Shown: positions 20,888 through 32,395, counted from the stretch's first letter. The stretch: DNA of 64,000 bases from Trichomonas vaginalis G3 (GCF_026262505.1 NC_067205.1:4836001-4900000); one strand, 5' to 3'. Numbers and translations are program-made. Notes: a model not told the origin generated them from the sequence alone.

Positions 20888-21127
20888 ATGTCTTATTATC
20901 AGATAGATATCAATCCTTCCAGTATCAATCCTGGATATTCAGAATACAACGAGGAAGAACTTGCAGAGATAGCGCGTGCAATCGAATTAAGTAAGCGAGA
21001 ACAAGAAGATTCAGATTATATTCGCAGATTTGTATCTGATAGAAACAATTTGGTTCCAATATTGAGTCAATTACCAGGAGTCAAGCCAGATGATCCGAGA
21101 TTTGAAAAGTTTTACACTCAACAATGA
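20888..21127 (+). CDS. Small UIM-containing protein (79 aa)
   Basis: Residues about 24-42 (EEELAEIARAIELSKREQ) match the ubiquitin-interacting motif: acidic start, central Ala, Ser and following acidic/basic residues. A UIM helix binds mono-ubiquitin. The C-terminal half (NNLVPILSQLPGVKPDDPRF) is a compact amphipathic segment I do not recognise. Its start lies 31 bases from the divergent DHHC-like gene, so a shared bidirectional promoter is likely. Could be a ubiquitin adaptor; partner unknown. Confidence 0.7.
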   Translation: MSYYQIDINPSSINPGYSEYNEEELAEIARAIELSKREQEDSDYIRRFVSDRNNLVPILSQLPGVKPDDPRFEKFYTQQ

Positions 21128-21671
21128 AAAAAATAGTTTGTAATGATGAAGTAATATAACTTCTAGACTTGCATGTTATTAAATTTATTGATACCTAACA
21201 AAATTTACAGACAATCATTCTCAGAACTTTGAAAAATTTACATTTTTTAAAAGATTTTACAAGAATTCAAATAATTAAGCAATTGCAATAAATCACATTC
21301 GCAAAACACTTTATTATTTTCAAAGTTTAGTTCTTTAAGTCAATTTATTAAATTTTTATTTTTCGATCATTGTTTGTAGATTTCAAAATTAATAAACATT
21401 CTATAATTTTGTATGCATTATTAAATGGCATACGTTATTTTTCTTATTTTTAAATTTAATCAATTTTTATTTCGAATTAAAGATATTACTAAGCATTTAA
21501 CCCAATAAAAATCCTTCAAAATATAAATTTGGAGATATTTTCCTTTCAACATAGGATAAATATGATAGTTTAAATGATATATTTTCAAATATCTTTGTAT
21601 TCCATCTGAAATGTGTACAAACTGGCACAAATTAGTGCACGGTTATACCCAACCTGCGAAAACATGTCAGA
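21128..21671. other. AT-rich intergenic region
   Basis: About 540 bases with no gene. A GC-richer patch at about 21622-21660 (AGTGCACGGTTATACCC) just upstream of the next gene might be regulatory but is a single occurrence. Confidence 0.5.
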
Positions 21672-24600
21672 ATGCTGAAAGTTACGCAGCATGATTTTCA
21701 CTTCTACAAACTTGTAGACTACATTCAGAAACCGCCCGATAAACCAGCTGAATTTGTATCTGCATTGCAGTCATTACGCGCAAAATTTTCATTAAATTGG
21801 TTCGAACCGTTATTAAAAGAAAACCCAGAAGCATGCATTTCAAGTATCCTATTAGTATTGTTTACAATAGCAAATAATAGCGATGCTAATGTCAAAATTA
21901 ATGCATATTCTGCTTTAGGTGGCTTTTTATTAACTTTAACTCCAATAATACCGCTTAACATGCTACGTGGCTTATCAATCGCTATACAAAATGCAAAAGC
22001 AGAATCACCTTCTACATCAATTGCTATCATTTCGAGTTTTCTTTATGTTGTCAAATACGTGAACCCCTTAGACTTAGAGAAATTCATCATTAACACACCA
22101 GTTCTACATCACTTCAGTGTTGATGTTAGTGATTTTATCCAACACGTCCCTCATTTGATAAAATTGATGCGACCACTGCCAATTCAGTTCCATCAAAACT
22201 TTTTACGTAGCTTATTGATATCTTTTGGTCGTAATCCAAATCATTACTATGTTTCTTCAACAATAGAATTAATATTGCTTAATCCAGAAATTTTATTGAA
22301 AGATATGTTTTCCTTCTGCATTGGAAACAAGTTAGATCAATCTATTTTGGCATTTGGACCATATTTGTTCAGTGATGATACTTTATTTAATCATCTTACA
22401 GCAGAAAATAAAGATTACGTCCTCCAGCAAGGACTAAACATCTTAGAGCAAGAAAATTCGATACTTCAAGACTTTGAACAAGCAACTGGACTGCTATGCT
22501 CTTATTCATTACGCCTTAAATCTTCAGATTACAGAGAATTTTCAGAAAAATTGAAGTCAATTACATCAAAACACGAATATCCAAAGCATTTCATGAAGTT
22601 TTTACTGATGCTGCCTTCCTCATTTGAAGAATTAAAGATTTTACCAGAAGATCAAAATTCAATAAAAATTTCAAAGATAAAATCACTTGCAAACCTCTTA
22701 GAGCAATGCCAAAGTGATGAAACAATGGTAGTTAACATACTGAATGAGTTCAAAAACAACGTTGACTCGTCAGGCGACGTTTTAACAACTTTGATAAACT
22801 CAATTTCATCTTCTGTCTCAAAATTCATGGATTTCGACAAGGAAACGCTGAAGAACTTCATGAACTACCTGCTCTCCCTCAACAATCTGACATGGGTTCA
22901 GAATATCGCACTGATAAAACTGATTAACCAGATTTCGATTGACGGTTTTTACAATTTGGACGACCAATTCGAGGAGAAAGTCATCATCCTTCTGATGTCT
23001 TTCTGCTTTTCGTCTCAAGATGAACTAAATATGGAAGCAAATAAAACTTTGTCAAATTTTGTCACTTTTGATAATTTTCAGATCATTGACGATTATTTGA
23101 CGAAGTACACAGACTATTTTGATCCGGAGAGCTGCACCAGATTCGTTTTAGTGCTGATTTCGGTTCAGAAAACAACTCCAAAAATGTTGAGAAAAAAATA
23201 TGTCAAAATTGTGTCAGAAATTGTAGAATTACATTTGACTTCACCTCACTTGGCCAATCTCTGTTTCGAGTATTTGCTAAAACAGAGAGATTTATTCACT
23301 TCACCTGACCATTTATTGAAAGAATACTGTTTAGACTGGGTCTGCAGACTGTTTACATCAGTTACTCAAAAAGATCTGCCAGTCACTTCACCTATTAAGT
23401 ATTCTGACATTTTGCCAACAGTTTTGTCAACTATAGAAAGTGATATTGTTGCTACTGACTTAAGAGTTGTTAAAGAGAGGAGTTACCAGCCACTTTTGTC
23501 GTCATTTCTGTTTCTGATTGAGATTTGGCCAGAAAAATGTCAGCCTTTCATGGAATTTTTGGTCAAACTGTTTCCGCTCAGGATCATTCCTTTGTCGTTC
23601 AGAGTGTACAGCGACAAGTTCTCTGACAGCTTCACATCATTCTCCAGAGTGATCTGCGAGATATTGTCATGCAACTCTTCGATGCCTCTGACGAAGGAAA
23701 TTGCGAACTTTTTCATGAACGCGAGAATGGATTTCAAACTTAAGGTTGGCCAAACTTTTCTGGCTCTCTTATCTTCGCAGAATTTGAGCTACGATGAGAT
23801 CTCTTCTTTCTACAAAATTGCAAAATGCATTGACGAGAAACAGGCAGCAGAGAAACTCCAGAAGCAAAAAGAAAATCTAAAAGATATCAAACAATTGTTA
23901 CTTTTGAATGTCAAATTGAATGAAAAAATTGACGAAAAAGAACTGTTTGAAAAGGTCAAATTCGATGAATTCCCTCTTCATGACAAAGATTTCTTGGATT
24001 TCTTAAATAAAATACCAAAAGTCGAAATAGAATTAACAGATAAAACCAGTGATGATTTCATTAATTTTGCATTTGAACACAAAGATAAGATTTTTATTTT
24101 GAATTTGGATGATTTCCAAAGAGAACACCAGAGAAGAATGAAAAAGTTCATTATGACAGAGAAAGAGCAGCAAAAGTTCACATTTTCTCATGAAATGTCA
24201 AAGGGGAAGTTCACTTTGTCAGATTTACTTGTAAAAGGGGAAATTCAAAACGAAAAATCTCTTCTTCTGAATTTCTTCAGATTTTCTCCACTCAAAATTG
24301 ATCAATTAACATTAGACAAAGTTCTAAATGTTTGTGACTCAAACGATTTGTTTATAGAAGTTTGTAAATATGCCGATAAAAACGGTTTGACGGTTAATAA
24401 CGAATATTATTTGCCATATTTACATTCCGACGACGAAAACCTGCTAAAAGTTTTGAAGCCGTCCCAGGAACAGCTTCTGAAGGAATTCCCTGGCTACACA
24501 GAGAAAAATTTGATTTGTGAACTGACCGATAAGTTTACAATAACCGACATTTTGATTGGTTCTAACAAAAGTTTGTTTTTGAGCAAATTTTTGACGAATT

Positions 24601-25838
24601 TCGAACAGAAAACGAAGAATTTCTTGAAACTATCGCTTTTCTTCACAAAATTCGCAACTGATGCTGATGAGTCGACTGAATTTATTTTCAGCCAGATAAA
24701 ATCATCACAAGACTTCTCAAACAAAAAATTGACAGCTTTACTCAGAATGATAAGATGTCACTTTTTATCAATTAATCCATATCAGCTTCTCAGGGATTCC
24801 AAATGCTACAGACAAGAATACATCCAATTATTATCACCTTTTATGTCACTTTTATCAGATACCATTCACAAAGAGTTGAGTTCTATTTTCAACTACTTTT
24901 TCATGGCGAGAGGTCCTGGCGACAGTTTGTTGCAGGGAATTGATGACCACGAGCGACTGTACTATCACGCGGAGATGTTTTCTGTCTGTCTGACAGAAGT
25001 ATACGCGTTCAGCCAGCAGGGAAATCGACTCAAGAGAAATTACTTGACAGATGTTTTGTGTCTGGAATTGCCTTCTTTCAAAATACATGGTTTGAAAAGT
25101 ATCACATTTTTACTTAATCGGCCCTATCAACCTTTTATTTGGGAAGTTATTTACGACTGTTTGTGGAAGTCCATTAGCTGCATTGAGTATCTTTTGCGGA
25201 ATGGAATCTGCGCGTCAGTAATCAATGATTTTGTGTGCGCACTGACAAATCACGTGAAATTTGACAATGTGAAAAGTGATATTCTACCAAAGATTTCGAA
25301 ATTAACTTTTGTTTCAACGAAAAGTCCCTTATTCAGCAATCTCCTGGATGCTAACTGCAAATTACTCGCAAAGAGTGGATCGATTAAATTGGACATTTCC
25401 AATGTTTTGAATTCTATTCCAGAATTTCATGCTGATGGTTATTCGAAGTTTTTGTCTTCTTATTTTGAGTATCTATGTAAAGTCCACAAAAGCAAAAATG
25501 ACTCTATTTTGGAGTACATTTCACTTTTGCAGGACATCTTCAGGAAACGAAAAGACTTGGAAATTTCATTTTTGTTCGCTTCTGCCCTTGCAAATCCTCC
25601 ACAAGGTTTCGACCCAATGTTCATCGTGGTTGGCCAGATCTGTGTCAGAAATGACTTTGATATCTATTGCCTTGTTTTGATTCACAGATTTTTGAAGTCT
25701 TGTGACAAAGAAATGAAGACAAAATTTGTTGATTCACTAAATGAAGTGAAGAGTGTTATAAATGATGATGAAAAATATTCTGCTTTACTGAAATTAGCAG
25801 ATGGAGATTATAATCATTTATTGAATTTAATTATGTAA
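21672..25838 (+). CDS. Large alpha-solenoid (HEAT/ARM-like) protein (1388 aa)
   Basis: Single intact ORF of predicted helices almost throughout, with recurrent 35-45-residue helix pairs (for example NVKINAYSALGGFLLTLTP, TRFVLVLISVQKTTPKML), no membrane helix, signal peptide or catalytic motif. This is the pattern of HEAT/ARM solenoids that scaffold other proteins, such as importin-like, tubulin-binding or signalling scaffolds. A charged helical insert lies around residues 730-830. I cannot assign a family. The lack of frameshifts over 4.2 kb with many A/T runs argues that frameshifts in the nearby mobile elements are real. Confidence 0.8.
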   Translation: MLKVTQHDFHFYKLVDYIQKPPDKPAEFVSALQSLRAKFSLNWFEPLLKENPEACISSILLVLFTIANNSDANVKINAYSALGGFLLTLTPIIPLNMLRGLSIAIQNAKAESPSTSIAIISSFLYVVKYVNPLDLEKFIINTPVLHHFSVDVSDFIQHVPHLIKLMRPLPIQFHQNFLRSLLISFGRNPNHYYVSSTIELILLNPEILLKDMFSFCIGNKLDQSILAFGPYLFSDDTLFNHLTAENKDYVLQQGLNILEQENSILQDFEQATGLLCSYSLRLKSSDYREFSEKLKSITSKHEYPKHFMKFLLMLPSSFEELKILPEDQNSIKISKIKSLANLLEQCQSDETMVVNILNEFKNNVDSSGDVLTTLINSISSSVSKFMDFDKETLKNFMNYLLSLNNLTWVQNIALIKLINQISIDGFYNLDDQFEEKVIILLMSFCFSSQDELNMEANKTLSNFVTFDNFQIIDDYLTKYTDYFDPESCTRFVLVLISVQKTTPKMLRKKYVKIVSEIVELHLTSPHLANLCFEYLLKQRDLFTSPDHLLKEYCLDWVCRLFTSVTQKDLPVTSPIKYSDILPTVLSTIESDIVATDLRVVKERSYQPLLSSFLFLIEIWPEKCQPFMEFLVKLFPLRIIPLSFRVYSDKFSDSFTSFSRVICEILSCNSSMPLTKEIANFFMNARMDFKLKVGQTFLALLSSQNLSYDEISSFYKIAKCIDEKQAAEKLQKQKENLKDIKQLLLLNVKLNEKIDEKELFEKVKFDEFPLHDKDFLDFLNKIPKVEIELTDKTSDDFINFAFEHKDKIFILNLDDFQREHQRRMKKFIMTEKEQQKFTFSHEMSKGKFTLSDLLVKGEIQNEKSLLLNFFRFSPLKIDQLTLDKVLNVCDSNDLFIEVCKYADKNGLTVNNEYYLPYLHSDDENLLKVLKPSQEQLLKEFPGYTEKNLICELTDKFTITDILIGSNKSLFLSKFLTNFEQKTKNFLKLSLFFTKFATDADESTEFIFSQIKSSQDFSNKKLTALLRMIRCHFLSINPYQLLRDSKCYRQEYIQLLSPFMSLLSDTIHKELSSIFNYFFMARGPGDSLLQGIDDHERLYYHAEMFSVCLTEVYAFSQQGNRLKRNYLTDVLCLELPSFKIHGLKSITFLLNRPYQPFIWEVIYDCLWKSISCIEYLLRNGICASVINDFVCALTNHVKFDNVKSDILPKISKLTFVSTKSPLFSNLLDANCKLLAKSGSIKLDISNVLNSIPEFHADGYSKFLSSYFEYLCKVHKSKNDSILEYISLLQDIFRKRKDLEISFLFASALANPPQGFDPMFIVVGQICVRNDFDIYCLVLIHRFLKSCDKEMKTKFVDSLNEVKSVINDDEKYSALLKLADGDYNHLLNLIM

Positions 25839-26413
25839 AAAAATTATATTAAAAAAATTAAAGTCATCGTTAAAAATGATTTTTAGTTAATGAAACATTT
25901 GTTTTAGTATGTGATAAATATAAATCACATATTTATATGATTCATAATTTAAATTAATTTTTTATGAGACATATAAAATTTTTGATTCTTGTTGAAATTT
26001 ATCCCAGAGTCATTAACAATCTAATTTTAAATTCAAAAGTCTCCATCATTTTTTTCAAAAAAAAATTTATCATTTTCACATTATAGTTTCTGATATACAT
26101 ACATGTGAAATCAACCAAAAATGTCATTTTATCATCCTCTCAAAAGTCATAAAAATTTTCAATAATATTCAGATATAATTGAATTAATATGTACGGGCAT
26201 TTGGAGAAATATTTATCAGTAAAATTGAATCTAACTATATGAAATATTAACTAATGATATAAATAGCTGATAAAAATTTTAACGTGCCCGAACGTTTTAT
26301 ACTCATATTCGCTATAAATCTGTGAAGCATATTTACAAATTAAATTGAAATGAACGTTGAAAATTCAAAATCGCTTTTGAAAATCGATTTATAAACAAAT
26401 TTTTATTATTATC
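25839..26413. other. AT-rich intergenic region with an imperfect inverted repeat
   Basis: No gene. At 26191-26219 and 26267-26293 an imperfect inverted repeat (GTACGGGCA ... TTTATCAG against CTGATAAA ... TGCCCGAAC) stands out as the only GC-rich patch; it lies about 120 bases upstream of the next kinase gene. Confidence 0.5.
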
Positions 26414-27352
26414 ATGGAAGGCTTCACCATTCCAGAACAAATTGGAAAATATAAGATAGTTCAAATATTAGGAAGAGGATCTTTTGCAGTAATTGCTTTA
26501 GGCGTTGATGAAAAAACAGACCAAAATGTTGCTATTAAGATCTTTGATCGAAAATCTTTTAAAGAAAAAGGATTTATGAAATATCTTGATATGGAATTAA
26601 GATTATCAGAGCGTCTCAATCATCCTTGCCTACCAAAATTCTATGGAACACTGTACGAAAAAGATTTTATCTGCTTATTAATGGAATATTTACCAAATGG
26701 CAATCTTATTGATTTATTGAATAGCGGTAAGCATCTCCCATTCAGCGAGAGAATTGATATATGTTTTAAAATACTCGAAGGATTAAATTATCTTCATGAA
26801 AGAGGAATTTCACATAGAGACCTGAAACCAGAGAATATTGCATTTGATGATAAATTTAATCCAAAAATTATAGACCTTGGCTTAGCTGCAGAATATTCAG
26901 ATTATTTATTAACATATTGTGGCACTCCAACATGTATGGCCCCAGAAATACTCTGCCATAAATGCTATGATGGAATGAAAGCAGATATTTGGTCGTTTGG
27001 AGTAACAGCTCATATTTTGATGACCCAAAACTTTCCATTTGATCTTGTTAGTATCGCAAAATACATAAAACAAGTTAAATCAGGAACTCTTGAGATTAAA
27101 AACACTTGTTTTGGCATTTTGGGTAAAATTATTGAAAAATGTTTAGTAATGGATCCAAGCAAACGCCCATCTGCCAAAGATTTGATAGATCATTTGAAAG
27201 ATTTCATATCAAGAATGCAACCGTCCAAGCCTCAAAGTTGCATGATTTGCACTTCAAAAATTCATTATAATGATGAAAACCCATATTCAGCACGCAGACA
27301 AGCATTTCAATCTAATCATTCTTTAGTGCTGTCTGAACTGTTACAATTCTAA
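26414..27352 (+). CDS. Ser/Thr protein kinase, CAMK-like, DLG variant (312 aa)
   Basis: Kinase domain from residue 13: LGRGSFAVIALG loop, VAIK Lys42, HRDLKPENI catalytic loop (Asp136), DLG (154-156) in place of DFG, APE (176-178), DIWSFGVTAHIL. The DLG substitution occurs in active kinases such as some AGC/CAMK members, so activity is likely. Similar to the many SNF1/CAMKL-like kinases of trichomonads. The C-terminal tail carries CMICTSKIHYNDENPYSARR, a cysteine pair without a full zinc site. Convergent with the transporter gene 180 bases downstream. Confidence 0.92.
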   Translation: MEGFTIPEQIGKYKIVQILGRGSFAVIALGVDEKTDQNVAIKIFDRKSFKEKGFMKYLDMELRLSERLNHPCLPKFYGTLYEKDFICLLMEYLPNGNLIDLLNSGKHLPFSERIDICFKILEGLNYLHERGISHRDLKPENIAFDDKFNPKIIDLGLAAEYSDYLLTYCGTPTCMAPEILCHKCYDGMKADIWSFGVTAHILMTQNFPFDLVSIAKYIKQVKSGTLEIKNTCFGILGKIIEKCLVMDPSKRPSAKDLIDHLKDFISRMQPSKPQSCMICTSKIHYNDENPYSARRQAFQSNHSLVLSELLQF

Positions 27353-27533
27353 AAGCGATGGAAAATACTACATCAGAATTGTAACACTAATTATTGTGAT
27401 TCATGTACTATCTGTGTCATCGATTGCAGCATTACCATCATTATCAATATTGAACTTCTAAGAAGATGAATAATTTTTTTCGAATAATAAAATGAAATTC
27501 TTTTATTTAATAGAACAGTATAAATTAATTTAT

Positions 27534-28961
27534 TTACTTAGATCGCTTTAGGAATGCTATAGCATCCACTACAGCTAAGTATGTTGAGATTGCCGTTGCT
27601 ACAAGTCCAAACAAAGTGAGCAACAAGCAGAGAATGTTCTGCCAGTGGTACCATTTCTTCTTCGAGATCTTGACCCACATTGTTGGAGGGTAGACGAAGT
27701 CGACGAGTGTTCCGCCGAGTGCACCACCGATTGCGAGGACTGGTCCTGCGTTTGGAAGGAAGATAGCAATGATGACAGCGATTGAGTTGAATATGAAGAA
27801 CAAGGCAACTCTTCTCCAGCCATCAATCTTTGTTGCATCGTTTTGGCCGAACAACAACTGGCCCCAGGAGCCTTTGATTGACTGTGCAACGCATGGATAT
27901 GAGCAGCAAACAACAACGAGGAATGTTGCTCTTGTGATTGTAATCAAAACGTCGTTGTCTTCGAAAGAATTTAATATAATTGTCTGAATGTTGTCTCCAA
28001 ACATCAAGTAGCCAATGACAGCTGGAATGGCGACAATCAGGAAGCATGCAATTGAAGCGGCTGCGGAAACAATTGACCTCTTCTTAAGATCTTTGTTGTA
28101 TGAGCTGATAATTGGCAAAACAACGACAGGAAGAGAGAAGGCGAGGCCGTACATGGCAACGGCAGAGAAAAATCCGAAGCCAAATGTAGCGTAAGTGAGC
28201 TTTGCGACGCCGTGTTTTGGAAATACGACGCAAGCTTTGATAATCATGACGAGGAGGAACCATCCGATGCAGACAAAGTTAGCATATGATGTGTAGCTGA
28301 TGAATTTGATGTCCTTCGGAATGGTCAAAGCGCCTGGGATGCAGATCCAGAAAAGTAAGAGTGTTACAGCGCGTTTCCAGCCTGATCTGATATCGAGGCC
28401 TGCTAATCTGAGCCATGACATGATGGAATCTGAACCGATGATCAGATAAGAGATCTCAGCGGAGTAAAGGAATAACATTGAAAGAATGGAAAGGATAATG
28501 GATCCAGCACGGCCAAATGTCTTATATGCAAGGTCATCAAGTCCTGATGCGCCTGTTCTTGCTTGCAATTTCACTGTAAGAACAGTGGCTACATCAGATA
28601 GGACTCCAATAAGGGCAAGAAGGATAACTGAAGGTATTAAACCGATGTATTTCATGGCATATGGTACACCAAGGATACCTGCACCAAGTAAACTGTTCAG
28701 TAGGTTTAATACTGTTGTAAATCTTCTGACACGTCCTGGTTCGTCAAACTTGGACTTATGAGGATTCTCATCATCAAGATCCTCTTCTTCAACATGTGGA
28801 TTTCCGTCTTCATCTGTTTCTGTCTTCTTGTTTTGTCCATCTTCTGGTAAATTCATTGGTGTACCATCAACATCAATTTTAGATTGATTGGATGCCTCAA
28901 CTTCGATGTTGTCTGCTTGTTGTTCTTGAGAATCTGTTGAGAGTTCCTCAATATCGGTCAT
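27534..28961 (-). CDS. Amino-acid/auxin permease (AAAP, SLC38-like) transporter (475 aa)
   Basis: An acidic cytosolic N-terminus of about 80 residues precedes the hallmark first helix TVLNLLNSLLGAGILGVPYA, which contains the N-x-x-G-x-G-I-L-x-x-P substrate/sodium region of the AAAP family. About 11 membrane helices follow, with the C-terminal helix near VATAISTYLAVVDAIAFL. Expected function is uptake or vacuolar/lysosomal export of neutral amino acids, a large family in amino-acid-dependent trichomonads. Length agrees with the family. No frameshift. Confidence 0.92.
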   Translation of the reverse strand: MTDIEELSTDSQEQQADNIEVEASNQSKIDVDGTPMNLPEDGQNKKTETDEDGNPHVEEEDLDDENPHKSKFDEPGRVRRFTTVLNLLNSLLGAGILGVPYAMKYIGLIPSVILLALIGVLSDVATVLTVKLQARTGASGLDDLAYKTFGRAGSIILSILSMLFLYSAEISYLIIGSDSIMSWLRLAGLDIRSGWKRAVTLLLFWICIPGALTIPKDIKFISYTSYANFVCIGWFLLVMIIKACVVFPKHGVAKLTYATFGFGFFSAVAMYGLAFSLPVVVLPIISSYNKDLKKRSIVSAAASIACFLIVAIPAVIGYLMFGDNIQTIILNSFEDNDVLITITRATFLVVVCCSYPCVAQSIKGSWGQLLFGQNDATKIDGWRRVALFFIFNSIAVIIAIFLPNAGPVLAIGGALGGTLVDFVYPPTMWVKISKKKWYHWQNILCLLLTLFGLVATAISTYLAVVDAIAFLKRSK

Positions 28962-30383
28962 TATAAGAAATATTTAAATTAACGTCGAAAAAATAACCCA
29001 AAAGTGGGAATTTTAACTTGTAGCAGAGGAATTTTTGAATGCAAATGAGCAAACTTTTGAAATAGAATTTGCTCTATATCAGATGAGCTCCACACTGGTG
29101 AAATTTGGGGTGATTTTACCAACGATATCTCAAAAATTAGATTCTTATTAACTTCAATTTGCCGAGTTAACCAAAATTTTTTATGTGTATTAAGAGGATA
29201 TTGGGTAAGCATGCAATATCTACGCTTATTATACGATATTCATGGGTGATATTCACAGTTATTTTGCGTTTTTGAACCATACGAAATCGGTTCAAGATTT
29301 TCGCTATTCTCAATTTTTGAAATATTTCGTCCAAGCATATAAATCTAAGTAATTGTGACTTGTTATATAATTTATATTGTTTTAGATTTATGTTCCCAAT
29401 TATTGAACTTTATTGAAATATCGTGATGGTCTATATAAATATTAAGCAGTAGAGATCAATGTTTATTCAGATTTAATGAATTACAGTTATTGTTCATTCA
29501 AATGATTTTAAAAATGACCGATATTGACAATAATCGATTATAGAAATGAGGTTATTTTTTAAAAAAGAAAAGTAATTTAAATTCACATCAATTGAGAGAC
29601 ATTCAAAAATAATTGTTTCGGAATTTTTATTATTAAATATATTTTTATGTTATATGCGATAGTTATTTTGATATTGATTCAACTTTTTCAATGATTGAAT
29701 TGATCAGAATTTAGACAAAAAGAGTATATGTATCAAAATCCTGGCTTACTAAACATATTAAAATTAACGATGCGCTTTCTCAAATTCAATTCATCGATAT
29801 TTAATGAAGTTTTGTTATTTATTAATTAGGTCTTTATCTATTGGTTTTATTTTCAGCAAAACTCAATCATTTTGAATTAGATCTCATCGTTTTTTAACCC
29901 AGAATATCATCAATATCGATTTTAAGATTTTCGTTATGCTTTATTTATGATTTATGATATAAATGTAATAGGCAATCTAATAAAAAGTTATTTTTGCAAT
30001 TTTCATATTTTAATATCGCGTTAATTTCAAAAATTGATCATACTATAATGATTTCTTACCATTTTAAAACCGAATTATATAAATTATCCGCATTTTCATA
30101 TCAACCGCGCAAGATTTCAATGAATGAGCATGAATGAAAGATTATTTCAGAATATTAATAGTTATCTAGATGAAAAGATAAATCAATAAAGTTTCAAATC
30201 CTCTGAAACTTCCAACGAAAGAATTTTATAATATTTGCAGTATTTGGTCAACAAGTAACTGGAACGATCTAGATATTTTTAGAATTGAGTCTATGAAAAC
30301 AAAACTACAGAGTCATGGTTGGATATTATATTGTCCATTAATCATATACTTGGTAAAATGTATACAAAAGTGACATTTCAAAA
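28962..30383. other. AT-rich non-coding region
   Basis: About 1.4 kb. Only shadow-type ORFs with no features. Nothing recognisable. Confidence 0.55.
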
Positions 30384-30581
30384 ATGAATGATACTGAAAA
30401 GATTGGGATTTTTTGTCAGCAAATTTCGAAGCAAGCAACTCCTTCATCTTTTTCGAACGAGATTGAAATCAATGATAAATTGTTCGATATCAACAAGAAA
30501 ATCCAAAATAGAGAAATAAATCAAGACGAATACCGTGCTGTTATTGATTTCGTTCAGAAATACTTGACTGAAAATACATGA
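30384..30581 (+). CDS. Small hypothetical protein (65 aa)
   Basis: Hydrophilic, predicted helical: MNDTEKIGIFCQQISKQ then NEIEINDKLFDINKKIQNREINQDEYRAVIDFVQKYL. The balanced charged composition and regular hydrophobic spacing look coding rather than random for DNA this A/T-rich. No family recognised, no signal or membrane helix. Confidence 0.45.
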   Translation: MNDTEKIGIFCQQISKQATPSSFSNEIEINDKLFDINKKIQNREINQDEYRAVIDFVQKYLTENT

Positions 30582-30821
30582 AAATAATACGATCTAACCT
30601 CATTTAAAAGGCTTATAGAACAAAATCTCGAATTCTTCGAAATTTAGGATGTTATATTATCTCCATCTTTGCATATTCTTAACTCTGTGTCTTGGTTTAA
30701 ATTTCATTTCCAGACACAACAATAATGTTTATTATTCGATTGTTTGGTTCATTCTCTCTTTTTTTAAAAAAAAAATATTGATACTATATCATACAAACTT
30801 TATTACATGTCTTTTTTTTTT

Positions 30822-31547
30822 CTATTCTTGAGATGATAATAAAATATCAATCAACCGTTCTTTTTCTTCTGAATCAAGTGCACTCAGCCTTTTCGGAGGT
30901 AGAGATTCTGAAGAATCTTGTATGCATTCTTCTTCTTCTTCGTGATAAAACTCATTTTCATGATTATATTGATGAGATAAAGAAATGCTTTGTAATTGTT
31001 TTTTGATTAGAATTGATGTGCGTATCATAAATCTATTTCTCCATGATTGAAAGAATTTCTTTTGAATATGAGAATTCAAAATTAAATCTATTTCTCTTAT
31101 AAACATCTCTTCGTCATCGGAATTCATTTCACTGTCAGAATATGATGGGTATACTTCTGTTGAATTTGTATCATAGTCTGGTGAAAAGAATTCGGGCTCG
31201 TCGAAAGTTTTTTCCTGTTCTCTATACCCTTGAAATGATTTGGTCATTCTTAAAGATTTTTTGGGCTTAGATTGTTTTTGCAATGACAAAAGAGTACTAT
31301 AATGTCGATTGTCTTCAATCCATGGGCAAAGTCTAGAATTCTTTTCAGGAGATGTCATTTTACACGATGATTTGCAAGAATATGATGACTTGAGAGATTT
31401 TCTTGATGATCTTGATCTAACGGATTTTGACAATTTGGAATTACTGGCTTGTTGTGACATAATAGATTTACTAAGTTTTTTGCTTCTTGAAACTATTGAG
31501 AATAGCTGCTCAAATTGATTTGCAATGTCGTCGAATGTTATTGACAT
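30822..31547 (-). CDS. Hypothetical protein with one Sfi1-like motif (241 aa)
   Basis: Basic Ser/Lys-rich N-terminal half (SKLSKSVRSRSSRKSLKSS), acidic middle, and a helix around residues 158-178 (IQKKFFQSWRNRFMIRTSI) that resembles an Sfi1/centrin-binding repeat: a W flanked by aromatic and basic residues. Acidic run EEEEE near residue 207 and a C-terminal EKERLIDILLSSQE helix. Possibly cytoskeletal or basal-body linked; a single motif is weak evidence. Intact ORF. Confidence 0.55.
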   Translation of the reverse strand: MSITFDDIANQFEQLFSIVSRSKKLSKSIMSQQASNSKLSKSVRSRSSRKSLKSSYSCKSSCKMTSPEKNSRLCPWIEDNRHYSTLLSLQKQSKPKKSLRMTKSFQGYREQEKTFDEPEFFSPDYDTNSTEVYPSYSDSEMNSDDEEMFIREIDLILNSHIQKKFFQSWRNRFMIRTSILIKKQLQSISLSHQYNHENEFYHEEEEECIQDSSESLPPKRLSALDSEEKERLIDILLSSQE

Positions 31548-31680
31548 TTATCACAAAAATGTTTTTTTTATCAAGTTTAATTAAAATGAAAATTTGAACA
31601 ATAATGAAGATATAATTAGGGATGCGACGGTTTTACGCCATGACCGTTTAAAAATAGAATAATACGCCATTTTTGGGGCC

Positions 31681-31715
31681 GAATGGCGGGTACGAAGTAG
31701 CCGCCATTCGGCCGA
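31681..31715. repeat. Hairpin CCGAATGGCGG...CCGCCATTCGG
   Basis: Perfect 11-bp stem with a loop of about 11 bases, inside the hAT-like element close to its left end. Confidence 0.8.
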
Positions 31716-31931
31716 ATAACAAAACAATACAAAATTATCGCCGTCCTTTTTTTTTCTTTCTTTCTCTTTTTTTTCCTCTCTCTCTCTCTCTTTCTTTTCT
31801 CTTTCCTCTTTTTACTCCTCTTTCTCTTTTCATCATTAAACGTAGAAAGATATATTAATATTATTTTAAAATTAAAAAAAAATAAAGAAAGTATAATAAG
31901 TAATTATTTAGTTATCGATATATATGTAAAG

Positions 31932-32395
31932 TGATAATCTGAGGATAATCTGAGGAGGAGTCTGAGGATTAGACCGAGGAGTAGTTTGAGGATAATCTGA
32001 GGAGGAGTCTGAGGATTAGACTGAGGAGTAGTTTGAGGAGTAGTCTGAGGACTAGTCTCAGGACTAGTCTGATGAGGAGGACTCTAAGGAGTAGTCTGAA
32101 GAGTAGTCTCAGGAGGAAGATCTGAGGAGGAGTCTTATGATGAAGATCTGAGGAGTAGTCTGATGAGGAGGACTCTAAGGAGTAGTCTGAAGAGTAGTCT
32201 CAGGAGGAAGATCTGAGGAGGAGTCTTATGATGAAGATCTGAGGAGTAGTCTGATGAGGAGGGGTCTAAGGAGTAGTCTGAGGATGATGAGTAATCTGAT
32301 AAGGAGTAGTCTGAGGATGATGAGTAATCTGATAAGGAGTAGTCTGAGGATGATCTGAGGATAACCTGATGACTAGTCTAGGAGTGGTCTAATAA
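31932..32395 (+). repeat. AGTCTGAGGA-type minisatellite
   Basis: Irregular tandem repeats built from TCTGAGGA/GGAGTAGTCTGA blocks, with a longer period of about 90 bases visible (the segment around 32070-32160 recurs at 32160-32250). Not coding in any frame that I would defend. Confidence 0.85.

Noticed and set aside
31673-31858. 61-aa ORF at 31673
   Set aside because: Poly-Phe/Ser/Leu from a pyrimidine run inside the hAT-like element.
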